Below, piece by piece: positions 1-8,423 of a DNA stretch of 57,346 bases (position 1 is the stretch's first letter; each line of letters begins with the position of its first letter). The notes beneath the pieces are model-generated. The model was not told where the DNA came from and did no database searches. It was given only the letters and a program-made list of their open reading frames with translations. This DNA comes from Mucilaginibacter oryzae (GTDB taxonomy: Bacteria > Bacteroidota > Bacteroidia > Sphingobacteriales > Sphingobacteriaceae): NCBI RefSeq assembly GCF_003148845.1, contig NZ_QGHA01000019.1, positions 1-57,346 of the forward strand. The letters are read 5' to 3'. Made by a program: the position numbers and the translations under genes.

Positions 1-285
1 TCCGCTTGTTTTGTAACTCTTCGGTTTACTTCGGCCTTAGCCTCCGCTCACCTCCCGTTACGCTACATGATTTCCATTTCTTAAAAGAACTTATTCGCTT
101 CCCTTCTCAGTTCAGCTATATAATCTCCGGCTTTAACCGGTTTGATTTGTCAATTTTTTCAGCGCGGGAATCGCTCCCTTTCACTTTTTGCCTCGAAGCA
201 TGTTAAACTTCCTTCTTTCTTATCAGCTAAACTCGCTTAGCCTCAACTTCTTTCGCTCTTTCAAGCTCCCTTCCGTTCGGGGTTG
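1..285 (-). other. Probable rRNA operon leader, transcribed leftwards
   Basis: No credible protein is encoded here; the open frames are T-rich and lack a family pattern. Read on the minus strand, the stretch follows three tandem promoters and contains purine-rich leader-like sequence. Multiple strong promoters followed by a few hundred bases of untranslated leader is the architecture of rRNA operons, so the 16S gene probably lies just beyond position 1. That is inference, because no rRNA sequence is inside the window. The alternative is another strongly transcribed stable-RNA gene. Confidence 0.5.
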
Positions 286-316
286 CAAAGGTAACAACCT
301 TTTCTTTATTTCCAAA
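286..316 (-). promoter_or_regulatory. Tandem promoter, leader-proximal copy
   Basis: On the minus strand a TTTG element (313-316) is followed after exactly 19 bases by TACCTTTG (286-293), a perfect match to the Bacteroidetes -33 TTTG / -7 TAnnTTTG consensus. Transcription would run towards position 1. It is the last of three promoters with the same spacing and the same GCAACCCC/GCAGCCC-like sequence after the -7 box. Confidence 0.75.
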
Positions 317-386
317 ACTTTTTTTTATTTTTTATTTCCAAGTTTTGAACCGCCTCCCCTCTCTTCTCTTCCTCGTTTGCGGGCTG

Positions 387-417
387 CAAAGGTGTGAATT
401 TTTTCTTAGCTAACAAA
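387..417 (-). promoter_or_regulatory. Tandem promoter, middle copy
   Basis: Minus strand TTTG (414-417), 19-base spacer, then CACCTTTG (387-394), one mismatch from TAnnTTTG. The start region continues GCAGCCC as in the other two copies. Its -7 box lies 101 bases upstream of the leader-proximal copy. Confidence 0.65.
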
Positions 418-512
418 AAGTTTTTTCAACTTTTTTTTGAACTTTTTCTATTCAACACTGTTAACCTTTTAATGAACATCCGCGCTATTCCGTTTCCTCA
501 TTTGCGGGGCTG

Positions 513-543
513 CAAAGGTACACTCTTTTTAACTCTCTCCAAA
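513..543 (-). promoter_or_regulatory. Tandem promoter, distal copy
   Basis: Minus strand TTTG (540-543), 19-base spacer, then a perfect TACCTTTG (513-520) followed by GCAGCCCC. It lies 126 bases upstream of the middle copy. Identical spacing in all three copies makes chance unlikely. Confidence 0.75.
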
Positions 544-629
544 TTATTATTCGATATTTCCCTTAATGTTAACTTAACACACTGGTAAACAAATGGAAAA
601 ATTTCCTAAATAACTGGGAATCCCCCTTT

Positions 630-715
630 TGTGTTAGGGATAGCAGCGGATACCGGCCCCGTGGCTAAGGCTTGTGCAGTATGAGCGGATAGCCCGGCCG
701 CAGGCAACACCCAGA
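630..715. ncRNA. Possible structured RNA (Flavo-1-like)
   Basis: A GC-rich block in an AT-rich gap. GTGTT (631-635) can pair with AACAC (706-710), and inside lie two copies of GCGGATA (646-652 and 685-691), each next to a GGGATAG or ATAGCCC half. The arrangement recalls conserved RNA elements common in Bacteroidetes, such as Flavo-1, but the match is from memory and the strand is uncertain. No credible gene covers 716-1040; a 75-residue open frame there has no recognisable features. Confidence 0.3.
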
Positions 716-1020
716 TCCTATTGTCAGCTTTGAATTTGCAGTGCGACTATTTAGCTGAACGGGATTTGCTTAATTCGGTTTGCTTACCGGCTGACCTCTT
801 TTACTTAAAGCACCCTGCATGCTATAATATATATAGCCAGTTTGAGCTATTCCTGAATTCGGCCCCCTTTATATCTTTACCTCATAAAAATCCACACTTT
901 ATCTACAGTTGGTCGAAACCCCGAAACGTTAAAACCATCAATAGTTAAAAGATGTTAAAAACACCGAAATAATAGCTTCCGGGCCAATGCGTCGTTATAT
1001 ATTAGCGGCTAAATAAATAA

Positions 1021-1051
1021 TTGATTGATTTATATTATTAACCTATCTTTG
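1021..1051 (+). promoter_or_regulatory. bamD promoter, near-leaderless
   Basis: TTG (1021-1023), a 20-base spacer and TATCTTTG (1044-1051) match the Bacteroidetes promoter consensus. The ATG of bamD begins only 5 bases after the -7 box, so the transcript should start at or within a few bases of the start codon. No Shine-Dalgarno sequence could fit. Confidence 0.7.
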
Positions 1052-1055
1052 CAGA

Positions 1056-1982
1056 ATGTTTAAAAAGCAACTAACGTTATTAGCCAGTGTTTTAGCTATC
1101 GTAATTATCACGCTTGGCAGTTGTAAAAGCAAATACGAAAAGCTAAGGGCAAGTAACGATTATGCCAAAAAATACCAGGAAGCTATTAAGTACTATAATA
1201 AAAAGGACTATAACAAAGCTTTAGGCTTGTTTGAGGTGCTGGTTGAGCGCTACCGCGGACGTGAGGGCGCTGAGGATTTATTTTATTACTACGCCTTTAC
1301 TTACTACAAACAAAAAGATTATACCTCGGCACGTTATCATTTTAAAACCTTTGCCGATACTTATCCATCGAGCCCGCGGGCCGAAGAATGCCGTTTCTTT
1401 TCAGCTTATTGCTATTACCTCGATTCGCCTATTTACTCGCTCGATCAGGATAATACTTTAAAGGCTATTGAGGCGCTCCAGTTATTTATTAACCTGTACC
1501 CAAAAAGTGACCGTGTTGCCGAGGCCAGCAAGCTGATCCAAAACCTGCGCGATAAACTGGAAACCAAAGCTTACGCCAATGCCAAGCTTTATTTAACCAT
1601 TGGCGATTTTCAATCGGCAGTAATAGCGTTTAACAACGCGCTGCGCGATTACCCGGATACCAAATACGGCGAAGAAATGGAATACCTGATTGTTAAAGCA
1701 CAATATGAGTATGCCAACCACAGCTTTGAAACCAAACAGGAAGACCGCTACAACCAGGCCATTGCCTATGCCGATCAGTTTGCTGAAAAATATCCTAACA
1801 GCAAATACCTGCACGAAACCCAGGGCTATATTAAATACAGCCAGCAGGGTATTAAACAGGCCCAGCGCTTAATTGCCGAAGCCATGAGTAACGACAAGGC
1901 CGCAAAAAAACTGTTAAAAAAAGATACCGTTACCACAGCATCACCGTCTGAAAAAAATCAGCCACAAAAAATACCATATTAA
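1056..1982 (+). CDS. bamD: Outer membrane assembly lipoprotein BamD
   Basis: A 308-residue lipoprotein of the beta-barrel assembly machinery, which inserts outer-membrane proteins. Residues 1-22 are a signal peptide ending in a lipobox (LGSC) with the lipidated cysteine at about 23. The rest consists of tetratricopeptide-like helices rich in Tyr, Ala and Leu (YYNKKDYNKALGLFE and YYKQKDYTSARYHF are typical repeats), as in the YfiO/BamD family. The ATG at 1056 follows directly on a good promoter. It is followed by rpoZ, coaBC and a DUF4835 gene, the order commonly seen in Bacteroidetes, which supports the call. The last ~40 residues are charged and low in structure. Confidence 0.92.
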   Translation: MFKKQLTLLASVLAIVIITLGSCKSKYEKLRASNDYAKKYQEAIKYYNKKDYNKALGLFEVLVERYRGREGAEDLFYYYAFTYYKQKDYTSARYHFKTFADTYPSSPRAEECRFFSAYCYYLDSPIYSLDQDNTLKAIEALQLFINLYPKSDRVAEASKLIQNLRDKLETKAYANAKLYLTIGDFQSAVIAFNNALRDYPDTKYGEEMEYLIVKAQYEYANHSFETKQEDRYNQAIAYADQFAEKYPNSKYLHETQGYIKYSQQGIKQAQRLIAEAMSNDKAAKKLLKKDTVTTASPSEKNQPQKIPY

Positions 1983-2009
1983 TTAAGAGATATATAAAGC
2001 GTTAAAGAT

Positions 2010-2339
2010 ATGACAGCTAACAACAGCAACAAACCAGCACCTGCAAGCAGCACTGTAACCCGCGATTTACGCGAGCTGGATACCAAAACACAAAACATCT
2101 ATGAGTCGCTTGTAATCATGTCGAAAAGGGCGAACCAGATTTCGAACAATATTAAAGAAGAGTTACACCAGAAACTTTCTGAATTCGCATCATCAAGCGA
2201 TAACCTTGAGGAGGTTTTTGAAAACCGCGAGCAGATTGAGATCTCGAAACACTACGAAAAATTGCCAAAACCATCATTGGTTGCCGTGCAGGAATTTTTA
2301 GACGGAAAGGTTTATTACCGCAACCCAACTAAAGAGTAA
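2010..2339 (+). CDS. rpoZ: RNA polymerase subunit omega (Bacteroidetes type)
   Basis: A 109-residue protein of the RNA polymerase omega/Rpb6 family, a small subunit that helps assemble the beta' subunit. The recognisable core is residues 20-65 (the TRDLRELDTKTQNIYESLV region, then IMSKRANQISNNIKEEL), the equivalent of the omega helix-turn region. The C-terminal half is Bacteroidetes-specific (PKPSLVAVQEFLDGKVYYRNP). It begins 27 bases after bamD and shares its promoter. A palindromic repeat with an internal hairpin occupies the whole gap to coaBC, so transcription may be partly attenuated here. Confidence 0.85.
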   Translation: MTANNSNKPAPASSTVTRDLRELDTKTQNIYESLVIMSKRANQISNNIKEELHQKLSEFASSSDNLEEVFENREQIEISKHYEKLPKPSLVAVQEFLDGKVYYRNPTKE

Positions 2340-2463
2340 CCCCCGGCCCCCTGAAGGGGGTGGTAGAAAACATATTCAGTAAAACAAAAGACTCCCGGAC
2401 GGGAGTTTTTTGTTACATTTAAATTTATTAAACATTTGTGCCCCCTTTAGGGGGTTAGGGGGT
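2340..2463. repeat. C-rich inverted-repeat element filling the rpoZ-coaBC gap
   Basis: The left end (2340-2364) contains GGCCCCCTGAAGGGGGTGG and the right end (2439-2463) GCCCCCTTTAGGGGG; the two ends are imperfect reverse complements of one another. The element starts at the base after the rpoZ stop codon and ends at the base before the coaBC ATG. Related C-rich palindromes occur at 29472-29565 and 30599-30614, so this is a dispersed family. Confidence 0.7.
2391..2412 (+). terminator. Rho-independent-type terminator after rpoZ
   Basis: ACTCCC (2391-2396) pairs with GGGAGT (2401-2406) around a 4-base loop and is followed by a T-run. It lies inside the C-rich repeat, so it may act as a partial terminator between rpoZ and coaBC. 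Confidence 0.6.
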
Positions 2464-3657
2464 ATGAAAAATATCATTTTAGGGGTTTGCGGCAGTATAG
2501 CTGCTTATAAATCGGCAACGCTGGTACGCCTGCTGGTTAAAGCGGGCGCTAATGTACGTGTGGTGATGAGTGCCGATGCTACCAGCTTTATTACCCCGCT
2601 TACCCTTGCTACCTTGTCGAAAAACCCGGTGGGCATTGAATATTTTAAAGCAGATACCGGCGAATGGAATAACCATGTTGAATTGGGCTTGTGGGCCGAT
2701 GCCATGATTATAGCACCTGCTACCGCCAATACCTTAGCTAAAATGGCCAACGGCCTTTGCGATAACCTGCTTACAGCCGTATATCTATCGGCCAAATGCC
2801 CGGTTTACTTTGCCCCGGCTATGGACCTGGATATGTGGCTGCACCCCGCAACCCGCCAAAATGTTATCCGGCTGCAAGCTTTCGGTAATATCATGATCCC
2901 CCCGGGCAATGGCGAACTGGCCAGCGGTTTACATGGCGAAGGGCGCATGGCCGAGCCGGAGGAGATTGTAGCCTTTGTGGACGCGGAATCAAAAAAAAAA
3001 CTTGTTTTAGCGGGTAAAAAAATACTGGTAACTGCCGGGCCTACCTACGAGGCTATTGATCCGGTAAGGTTTATCGGCAATCACTCGTCGGGCAAAATGG
3101 GCTTTGCCATTGCCGATGAACTGGCTTCGATGGGTGCCGATGTTACGCTGGTTACCGGCCCTACCGCGCAAACCAGTAAACAAAAAACAATAAAGCGGAT
3201 TGATGTTACCTCGGCGGCGCAAATGCTGGAGGCCTGTTTGGCTGTATACCCAGGTGTAAATGCTGCCATTATGAGTGCTGCCGTAGCCGATTATACCCCG
3301 GCCGAAGTAGCTGAACAAAAAATAAAAAAGCAGGATGAAGAGCTAAGCATCCAACTGAAAAAAACAACCGATATTTTAAAAACGCTTGGCCAGCAGAAAG
3401 CCGCGGGACAAATACTGGTTGGTTTCGCGCTCGAAACCAATGATGAGGAATTGAATGCAATAAGCAAACTGCAAAAGAAAAATCTTGATTTTATTGTGCT
3501 AAATTCTCTGAATGACGCCGGTGCCGGTTTTAAAGGCGATACCAATAAAATAACCATTATTGACAGCGCGCTCCATAAAACCATGTTCGACCTGAAGAGC
3601 AAAGAAGCTGTGGCCCGCGACATTTGTGACAAAGTTACCCAATTGCTAAACGGATGA
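2464..3657 (+). CDS. coaBC: Bifunctional CoaBC (Dfp), coenzyme A synthesis
   Basis: A 397-residue bifunctional enzyme that joins cysteine to 4'-phosphopantothenate (CoaB) and decarboxylates the product (CoaC). The N-terminal flavoprotein domain begins ILGVCGSIAAYKSATLVRLL and contains the conserved PAMDLDMW region, corresponding to the PAMN segment of CoaC. The CoaB half starts near residue 180 with ILVTAGPTYEAIDPVRFIGNHSSGKMG and includes AAVADYTPA. An in-frame upstream extension to 2410 is open but lies in the repeat; the ATG at 2464 matches the family start. The stop overlaps the next gene as ATGA. Confidence 0.95.
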   Translation: MKNIILGVCGSIAAYKSATLVRLLVKAGANVRVVMSADATSFITPLTLATLSKNPVGIEYFKADTGEWNNHVELGLWADAMIIAPATANTLAKMANGLCDNLLTAVYLSAKCPVYFAPAMDLDMWLHPATRQNVIRLQAFGNIMIPPGNGELASGLHGEGRMAEPEEIVAFVDAESKKKLVLAGKKILVTAGPTYEAIDPVRFIGNHSSGKMGFAIADELASMGADVTLVTGPTAQTSKQKTIKRIDVTSAAQMLEACLAVYPGVNAAIMSAAVADYTPAEVAEQKIKKQDEELSIQLKKTTDILKTLGQQKAAGQILVGFALETNDEELNAISKLQKKNLDFIVLNSLNDAGAGFKGDTNKITIIDSALHKTMFDLKSKEAVARDICDKVTQLLNG

Positions 3658-4547
3658 AAAAGCTATTGCTGTGTACCGCGCTGCTGTGCCTTTGCTTCAG
3701 GGGATTTGCGCAGGACCTGAATGCCCGGGTACAGGTGCTTTCGCCAAAGGTACAAATTGCTAACAAGCGTGTTTTCCAGACACTGGAAACCGCTATGAAA
3801 GACTTTTTAAACGGCCGGAAATGGGCGGCCGACCCCATATTACCTCAGGAGCGCATAGATTGCAATTTTGTATTGAATGTAAGCAACTGGGATGGCAGCG
3901 GTAATTTTACCGGCGAATTGCAGGTGCAATCATCAAGGCCGGTTTACGGATCATCCTATACATCCACCTTATTAAATATCAACGATAAGGATATCAGCTT
4001 TACTTATACCGAAGGGCAGACCATTGATTACAGCGATCAAAATTTTCAGAGTAACTTAAGTTCGATCATGGCTTTTTATGCCAATGTCATTGTAGGGCTT
4101 GATTATGATACTTTTGCCAAATTTGGCGGTACGCCCTACTTTTTAGCGGCGCAAACCATAGTAACCAACGCGCAAACCTCATCATACAGCGGCTGGAAGG
4201 CTTTTGATGGCAATGTGAGCCGCTACTGGCTGGCCGAAAACCTGAACAACAAATTATACAATCCGCTCCGCAGCTTTTTGTACGATTACCACCGCAACGG
4301 GCTCGACCTGATGGCCGAAAATGTGAGTAAGGGCCGCAAAGCCATCGACGCGTTGTTGCCGCTACTTCAACAGATAGACAGGCAACGCGTAGGCTCCATG
4401 CTGCCCCTGGTATTTTATACCGCTAAAAGCGATGAACTGATTTCCATATACAGCAAAGCCGATAACCAGGAGCGCCTTACAGCCATGAACCTGTTTTTAC
4501 AGCTCGACCCGGCAAATGGGAATAAATATCAGACGCTGCAGAAGTAA
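3654..4547 (+). CDS. DUF4835 family secreted protein
   Basis: A 297-residue exported protein of unknown biochemical role. Residues 1-19 form a signal peptide ending in FAQ. The mature part has the DUF4835 pattern: QIANKRVFQTLETAMKDFLNGRKW, then DPILPQERIDCNF and, further on, GLDYDTFAKFGGTPYF. Members of this family usually follow coaBC in Bacteroidetes. Here the start codon overlaps the coaBC stop (ATGA), so the two are translationally coupled. The recN gene often found next in this cluster is not present in the window. Confidence 0.85.
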   Translation: MKKLLLCTALLCLCFRGFAQDLNARVQVLSPKVQIANKRVFQTLETAMKDFLNGRKWAADPILPQERIDCNFVLNVSNWDGSGNFTGELQVQSSRPVYGSSYTSTLLNINDKDISFTYTEGQTIDYSDQNFQSNLSSIMAFYANVIVGLDYDTFAKFGGTPYFLAAQTIVTNAQTSSYSGWKAFDGNVSRYWLAENLNNKLYNPLRSFLYDYHRNGLDLMAENVSKGRKAIDALLPLLQQIDRQRVGSMLPLVFYTAKSDELISIYSKADNQERLTAMNLFLQLDPANGNKYQTLQK

Positions 4548-4592
4548 CTTCTCATCGCTCTATAGCACCTCTATAACTTTAACCTTTATCCT

Positions 4593-5180
4593 ATGCAAAT
4601 TAAACTCAACTACTGGAAAGCATTATTATTACTAATTCCTTTCATTGCCGGCTTGGCTCTCACAAACCTGGTGTTAACCCCCGGTGGCTTGCGCTATCCG
4701 TGGAGTATCATAGCTAATTATCTATTGGTGATTGGCTTTCTTGTTATAGTTGGTTGCCAGGCTTATATGCTTGTAAACTTTATTAATGCCACCAAAAACG
4801 ACCTTTATTTTAAGATCAACGCTTTAGTACCTGTAGCTTTCCTGATACTAAATTTAGTATATATGGTGTATCTTAATTTTAAACCGTACCACCCTGTAAA
4901 TTCATCAAACGGCCCCGTAAGAGTATCCAACCTAAACTTAGGTGGTTTGATAATTTTATTATTAATGATGCACGCGATAATCAATTTCTTCCTCACCAAT
5001 AACAACTATGTATCCTGGCAGATAAAAAAAATTACAGATGCGGCTAAGCAAGAAGAATTGAGGGAGAACTATTTAAAGCCGATGAAAATATTGGTCAGAA
5101 CATCAGCTTATTTGTTCTTAATTTTTGTGGTTATAACTATGTTTCTTGATATTTCACAAATTTTGAATCCTGATCATTGA
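4593..5180 (+). CDS. Unknown four-helix membrane protein
   Basis: A 195-residue protein with four hydrophobic segments (about 10-30, 40-62, 75-93 and 113-132) and a fifth near the C-terminus (165-188). The polar linker between segments 3 and 4 (PYHPVNSSNGPVRVSN) and the KKITDAAKQEELRENY stretch are the only soluble parts. I do not recognise a family. It lies 45 bases after the DUF4835 gene on the same strand and its end overlaps the convergent glycosyltransferase by 7 bases. Confidence 0.65.
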   Translation: MQIKLNYWKALLLLIPFIAGLALTNLVLTPGGLRYPWSIIANYLLVIGFLVIVGCQAYMLVNFINATKNDLYFKINALVPVAFLILNLVYMVYLNFKPYHPVNSSNGPVRVSNLNLGGLIILLLMMHAIINFFLTNNNYVSWQIKKITDAAKQEELRENYLKPMKILVRTSAYLFLIFVVITMFLDISQILNPDH

Positions 5181-6910
5181 TTTAACCTGATCAGGTAAAA
5201 ATGATCTAAAGTGCCCTGCCTTTTACTTTTGATGATAAACGGCAAACTCAGGTTTTCTTTTGGATAATCCTCAAAAGCTTTGATTGTAGTAAAAGCAACC
5301 CCTTTTTCTTTTAAGCCCGCGATTACTTTTTCATCAGCAACAATAATTTGCTTTTTTAGCGAATCGGTTTTCAGGATGTGACCGATATCTGTATAAGTAG
5401 CCGCTCCCCTGTAATAAAAATCGAAAGTGTTGGATAATACCGCCGCGCTTACTTTCTGTCCGGGATAATTTTGGTTGAGGTATTCGGCAGCGGAGAGATC
5501 GCCGCGGTAACTAACAATTATTGGGTAAGCTACCGTAGTTAGATACAAGTTAACAAAAATAGCCGCCGCGCAGGTGAATAGGAATACCGGTTGCCAGGTT
5601 GGTTGCCTTTGTTTGAAGATATAAACAGCAATCAAAACCAATCCCGCTAACAAAACAATAAAAACAGGCCAGCGCTCAGGCGCGAAAATGAAGTTTAAAG
5701 CTATAACCGCGATGATGAGTAAACCGGCGAACAGGTATTGTGTAACCCTGAAAAAAGTAAGCCCGCCGCCAGCTTTCAACGATTTGATCACTACCGCCGT
5801 GATGATTGCAAAAAATGGGAACAGGATATTGGTATAGAAAGGCAGTTGAAATTTGGAGGCAGAAAAAATCAATAACATTAAAACCCCTCCGGATATGCAC
5901 AGGTATTCGGGCTGAGCAATTCCTTTTACCATTTTGCGGATGGTGGCAAAAAGTGCATAAAACAGGATGATAGCCCAGGGCGAGAAAGCCCAAAGCAGCG
6001 TATGCACAAAAAACAATTTATCGCCATGAGTATTGGTAATGTAGCCATTGTTATTGAACCGCCCAAACTGGCTATCCCACAAAAACCAGTGAATACCGGA
6101 GATCCCGTTTCGGCCAAAGACTACCTTTTCGGGGTGCAGGTCAAATTGCGTGTACACCGAATACAACTCGGGTGTAATGAATAGCATCACCAAAATAAAA
6201 GAGAGCAGCCATTTCCAGTGAAACAATCCCCTGATATTTCTCCTGAACAGGTAATCACCAATGATGGAGGCGCCTATCGGGATAAGCAGGTAGATCCCCT
6301 TGGTCATTACCGCGCAGGCGGTAAATAACGATGCCAAAAACATATCGACAAAACGTGCGCGCTCCTTCACCTTATAATAATGATATACTGCTCCCATCAG
6401 CAAACCCATAATGTAAGGCTCGGCGCGCACGTCGGTGTTCGACATTACCGAATGCTGGGCGGTAAGCAAAATCAAAATGGCCATGATGGCCGTTTCGTCG
6501 CCATAAAACTTTTTAGCCAGTTTATAAGTGTATATCACCGCCATGAAGAAAAACAACAGGGCCGGTAATTTATAAGCTATGGTATTTACCCCGAAAATTT
6601 TAAAGCTGATGGCGATAACCCAGAACGGGAAGTGCGGTTTATCGAGCCAGTCGGCACCATGATATATTAAATCGGTGAAGTTATTGCTTTGCGCTATGCT
6701 CCTGGCCAGGGCCGAGTAAAGGGCCGGATCGTCGGTAAAAAATTTAATGCCGATGCCTGCTACATTGATCGCGATAGCGAAGATCAATACAATAAAATAA
6801 GGCCGCCTTTGCGCTGAAAAAATTGAAACCGTACTATCCACTACTATAAAGTAAGCCCAAAAATAGCTGAATTTAATTATTCCACGGCAGGTATTTTGGC
6901 GGCGCAGCAT
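5174..6910 (-). CDS. GT39-type membrane glycosyltransferase
   Basis: An integral membrane protein of about 578 residues related to ArnT/PMT (GT39, GT-C fold), which transfers sugars from polyprenyl phosphate carriers outside the cytoplasmic membrane. The motif FTDDPALYSALARSI followed by HGADWLDKPHFPFW is the acidic first-loop signature (DEx..., DKPP-like), and about ten hydrophobic helices follow. The start is uncertain: the ATG at 6910 overlaps the end of the upstream glycosyltransferase gene by 38 bases, while a GTG at 6841 would begin just after that gene. It is probably co-transcribed with that gene in an envelope-sugar operon. Confidence 0.8.
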   Translation of the reverse strand: MLRRQNTCRGIIKFSYFWAYFIVVDSTVSIFSAQRRPYFIVLIFAIAINVAGIGIKFFTDDPALYSALARSIAQSNNFTDLIYHGADWLDKPHFPFWVIAISFKIFGVNTIAYKLPALLFFFMAVIYTYKLAKKFYGDETAIMAILILLTAQHSVMSNTDVRAEPYIMGLLMGAVYHYYKVKERARFVDMFLASLFTACAVMTKGIYLLIPIGASIIGDYLFRRNIRGLFHWKWLLSFILVMLFITPELYSVYTQFDLHPEKVVFGRNGISGIHWFLWDSQFGRFNNNGYITNTHGDKLFFVHTLLWAFSPWAIILFYALFATIRKMVKGIAQPEYLCISGGVLMLLIFSASKFQLPFYTNILFPFFAIITAVVIKSLKAGGGLTFFRVTQYLFAGLLIIAVIALNFIFAPERWPVFIVLLAGLVLIAVYIFKQRQPTWQPVFLFTCAAAIFVNLYLTTVAYPIIVSYRGDLSAAEYLNQNYPGQKVSAAVLSNTFDFYYRGAATYTDIGHILKTDSLKKQIIVADEKVIAGLKEKGVAFTTIKAFEDYPKENLSLPFIIKSKRQGTLDHFYLIRLNQ

Positions 6911-7853
6911 CAACCAGGCCTGGTTTAACCGGGTTAAGGGCTTCGCCGTTTAAAACTTTATGGTATAAAGCGAGGTAACCGCCAGCCATTTTGGCGATGT
7001 TAAAATTGTCGGCCGCATACTGATGGCAATACTTTTTGTTGAACGATCCGGCATTTCTTAACACTTCGGCCAGTTCCGACCTGCTTGCCGACAGGAATCC
7101 GGCTTCGGGGGGTACCAGCTCCGGAAGCGACCCGTAAGGTGTACCCAGCACCGGGCAACCAAAATACAGGCTTTCAATAATGGCTATACCAAATGGTTCG
7201 TGCCACAAAACCGGGAACAGCAAAGCCTTTGAGGCGTTCATTACTACAGATTTTTCGGTGTCGCCCACCATGCCTTTAAACCATACGTTTAAATTAGGCG
7301 TAAAACGCAGGCCCATTTTAAGGTTAAGCCTGGTACCGCCAAGTACCACCAGTTTATTACCGCTTAGGGTAGCCACGTCAATAGCGCCCTTTACATTTTT
7401 AACGCGCCAGGCAGCTTTGGCTAAAAAATGGGCATGGGTACGTTTTTTATCCAGATCGGGCAATTGGTAATCAGCAGTATCAATGGCGTTATGAACAAAT
7501 ACCGTCGAACCATGCCGCCGCGCATGATTAGCGGATACGAATACCGAATTAATATCCAATCCGGCTCCCCCTGGATTATTGTGTACCGTAATGATATAAG
7601 GCTTTTTAGTAAAATCCTGAACCTGGAATTGAAAATGCACCACGTCAATATCATCCGGAACCTGTTGGTTCAAATCTTTAGCCGGGTCATAAATCAGCGC
7701 CCTCGCGAACGGACAGCTTGAACCCTCGCCCACCAGGTAGGTAATTTGATGGCCAAGCCGGTTCAACTCGCGGCCAAGCCACCAGATGATCCGTTCTGTG
7801 CCACCGTATTTGGTGGCGGGGATGGGGGTGTTATTTACAATGAGGATGTTCAT
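6873..7853 (-). CDS. GT4-family glycosyltransferase
   Basis: A 326-residue GT-B fold glycosyltransferase. The N-terminus shows ILIVNNTPIPATKYGGTERI, the usual GT4 opening. The donor-site region is ALLFPVLWHEPFGIAIIESL, containing the EPFGIAIIE signature of GT4 enzymes, followed by GCPVLGTPYGSLPEL. An upstream in-frame ATG at 7901 exists, but MNILIVNN at 7853 fits the family. The acceptor is unknown. The gene overlaps or abuts the GT39 gene downstream. Confidence 0.88.
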   Translation of the reverse strand: MNILIVNNTPIPATKYGGTERIIWWLGRELNRLGHQITYLVGEGSSCPFARALIYDPAKDLNQQVPDDIDVVHFQFQVQDFTKKPYIITVHNNPGGAGLDINSVFVSANHARRHGSTVFVHNAIDTADYQLPDLDKKRTHAHFLAKAAWRVKNVKGAIDVATLSGNKLVVLGGTRLNLKMGLRFTPNLNVWFKGMVGDTEKSVVMNASKALLFPVLWHEPFGIAIIESLYFGCPVLGTPYGSLPELVPPEAGFLSASRSELAEVLRNAGSFNKKYCHQYAADNFNIAKMAGGYLALYHKVLNGEALNPVKPGLVDAAPPKYLPWNN

Positions 7854-7947
7854 GGCTGCGGCAATTATAACACTAGGAATAGCAGACAATAAGAACAGCA
7901 TTTTAATGTTGTTAAATACGCTGCTAAATTAGGTGGTAGGAAATTAT

Positions 7948-8400
7948 CTATTTAGCGGCTCCATTCTTAAACCATTTCCTGTTTGCCACCAACAATCCAA
8001 ATTCTTCCGAAGGATATTTCTCAGTTGATTTATGGTGTATTTTATGCGCCCTGCGGATGCCTGCCAGGTAGCGGTTGTTACTTTTAAAGGCTTTAAAGCG
8101 ATTGTGAATAAACCAATCGTGGAAAATAAAATAAATGATCCCATAAACGCTGATGCCGGCCCCAATCCAGAAACGGTAATCTAAACTTAGGTGACCAATC
8201 CACATCAGCCATAAAGCAAATGCAGCAAAGCCAATGCTGAAGATATCGTTTAACTCAAACCAGCCGTGGCGTTGCTGGTGGTGCGTTTTGTGAATAAACC
8301 ACAGCGGACCGTGAAATAAAAACTTATGCATGGCCCAGGAGGTGAGTTCCATGCCAATTATGGTTCCTGTAATTATAGCTATGTTGATCAGAACGTTCAT
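7948..8400 (-). CDS. crtZ: Beta-carotene hydroxylase-like (CrtZ family)
   Basis: A 150-residue membrane di-iron hydroxylase. Four histidine clusters are visible in the CrtZ order: HKFLFH (about 25-30), HKTHHQ (37-42), HDWFIH (94-99) and HKIHH (115-119). CrtZ adds the 3-hydroxyl groups to beta-carotene rings to give zeaxanthin, a common pigment of this phylum. No other carotenoid gene lies nearby, which leaves a related sterol-desaturase-type function possible. Confidence 0.82.
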   Translation of the reverse strand: MNVLINIAIITGTIIGMELTSWAMHKFLFHGPLWFIHKTHHQQRHGWFELNDIFSIGFAAFALWLMWIGHLSLDYRFWIGAGISVYGIIYFIFHDWFIHNRFKAFKSNNRYLAGIRRAHKIHHKSTEKYPSEEFGLLVANRKWFKNGAAK

Positions 8401-8423
8401 TTTTTTGTTGTAAAGTTGTAATG

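Noticed and set aside
6..588. Three overlapping open frames of 64-69 residues in the T-rich left end
   Set aside because: Low-complexity Phe/Leu/Ser-rich frames that run opposite to three strong leftward promoters; no family pattern or start context.
721..948. 75-residue plus-strand open frame
   Set aside because: No recognisable motif and no promoter; lies between the RNA candidate and bamD and looks like chance.
2479..3632. Minus-strand frames of 60-113 residues across coaBC
   Set aside because: Shadows of the coaBC coding strand.
7948..8400. Fatty-acid hydroxylase instead of CrtZ
   Set aside because: All four His clusters have the CrtZ spacing and the length of 150 residues is that of beta-carotene hydroxylases, so the CrtZ call is kept with a caveat.
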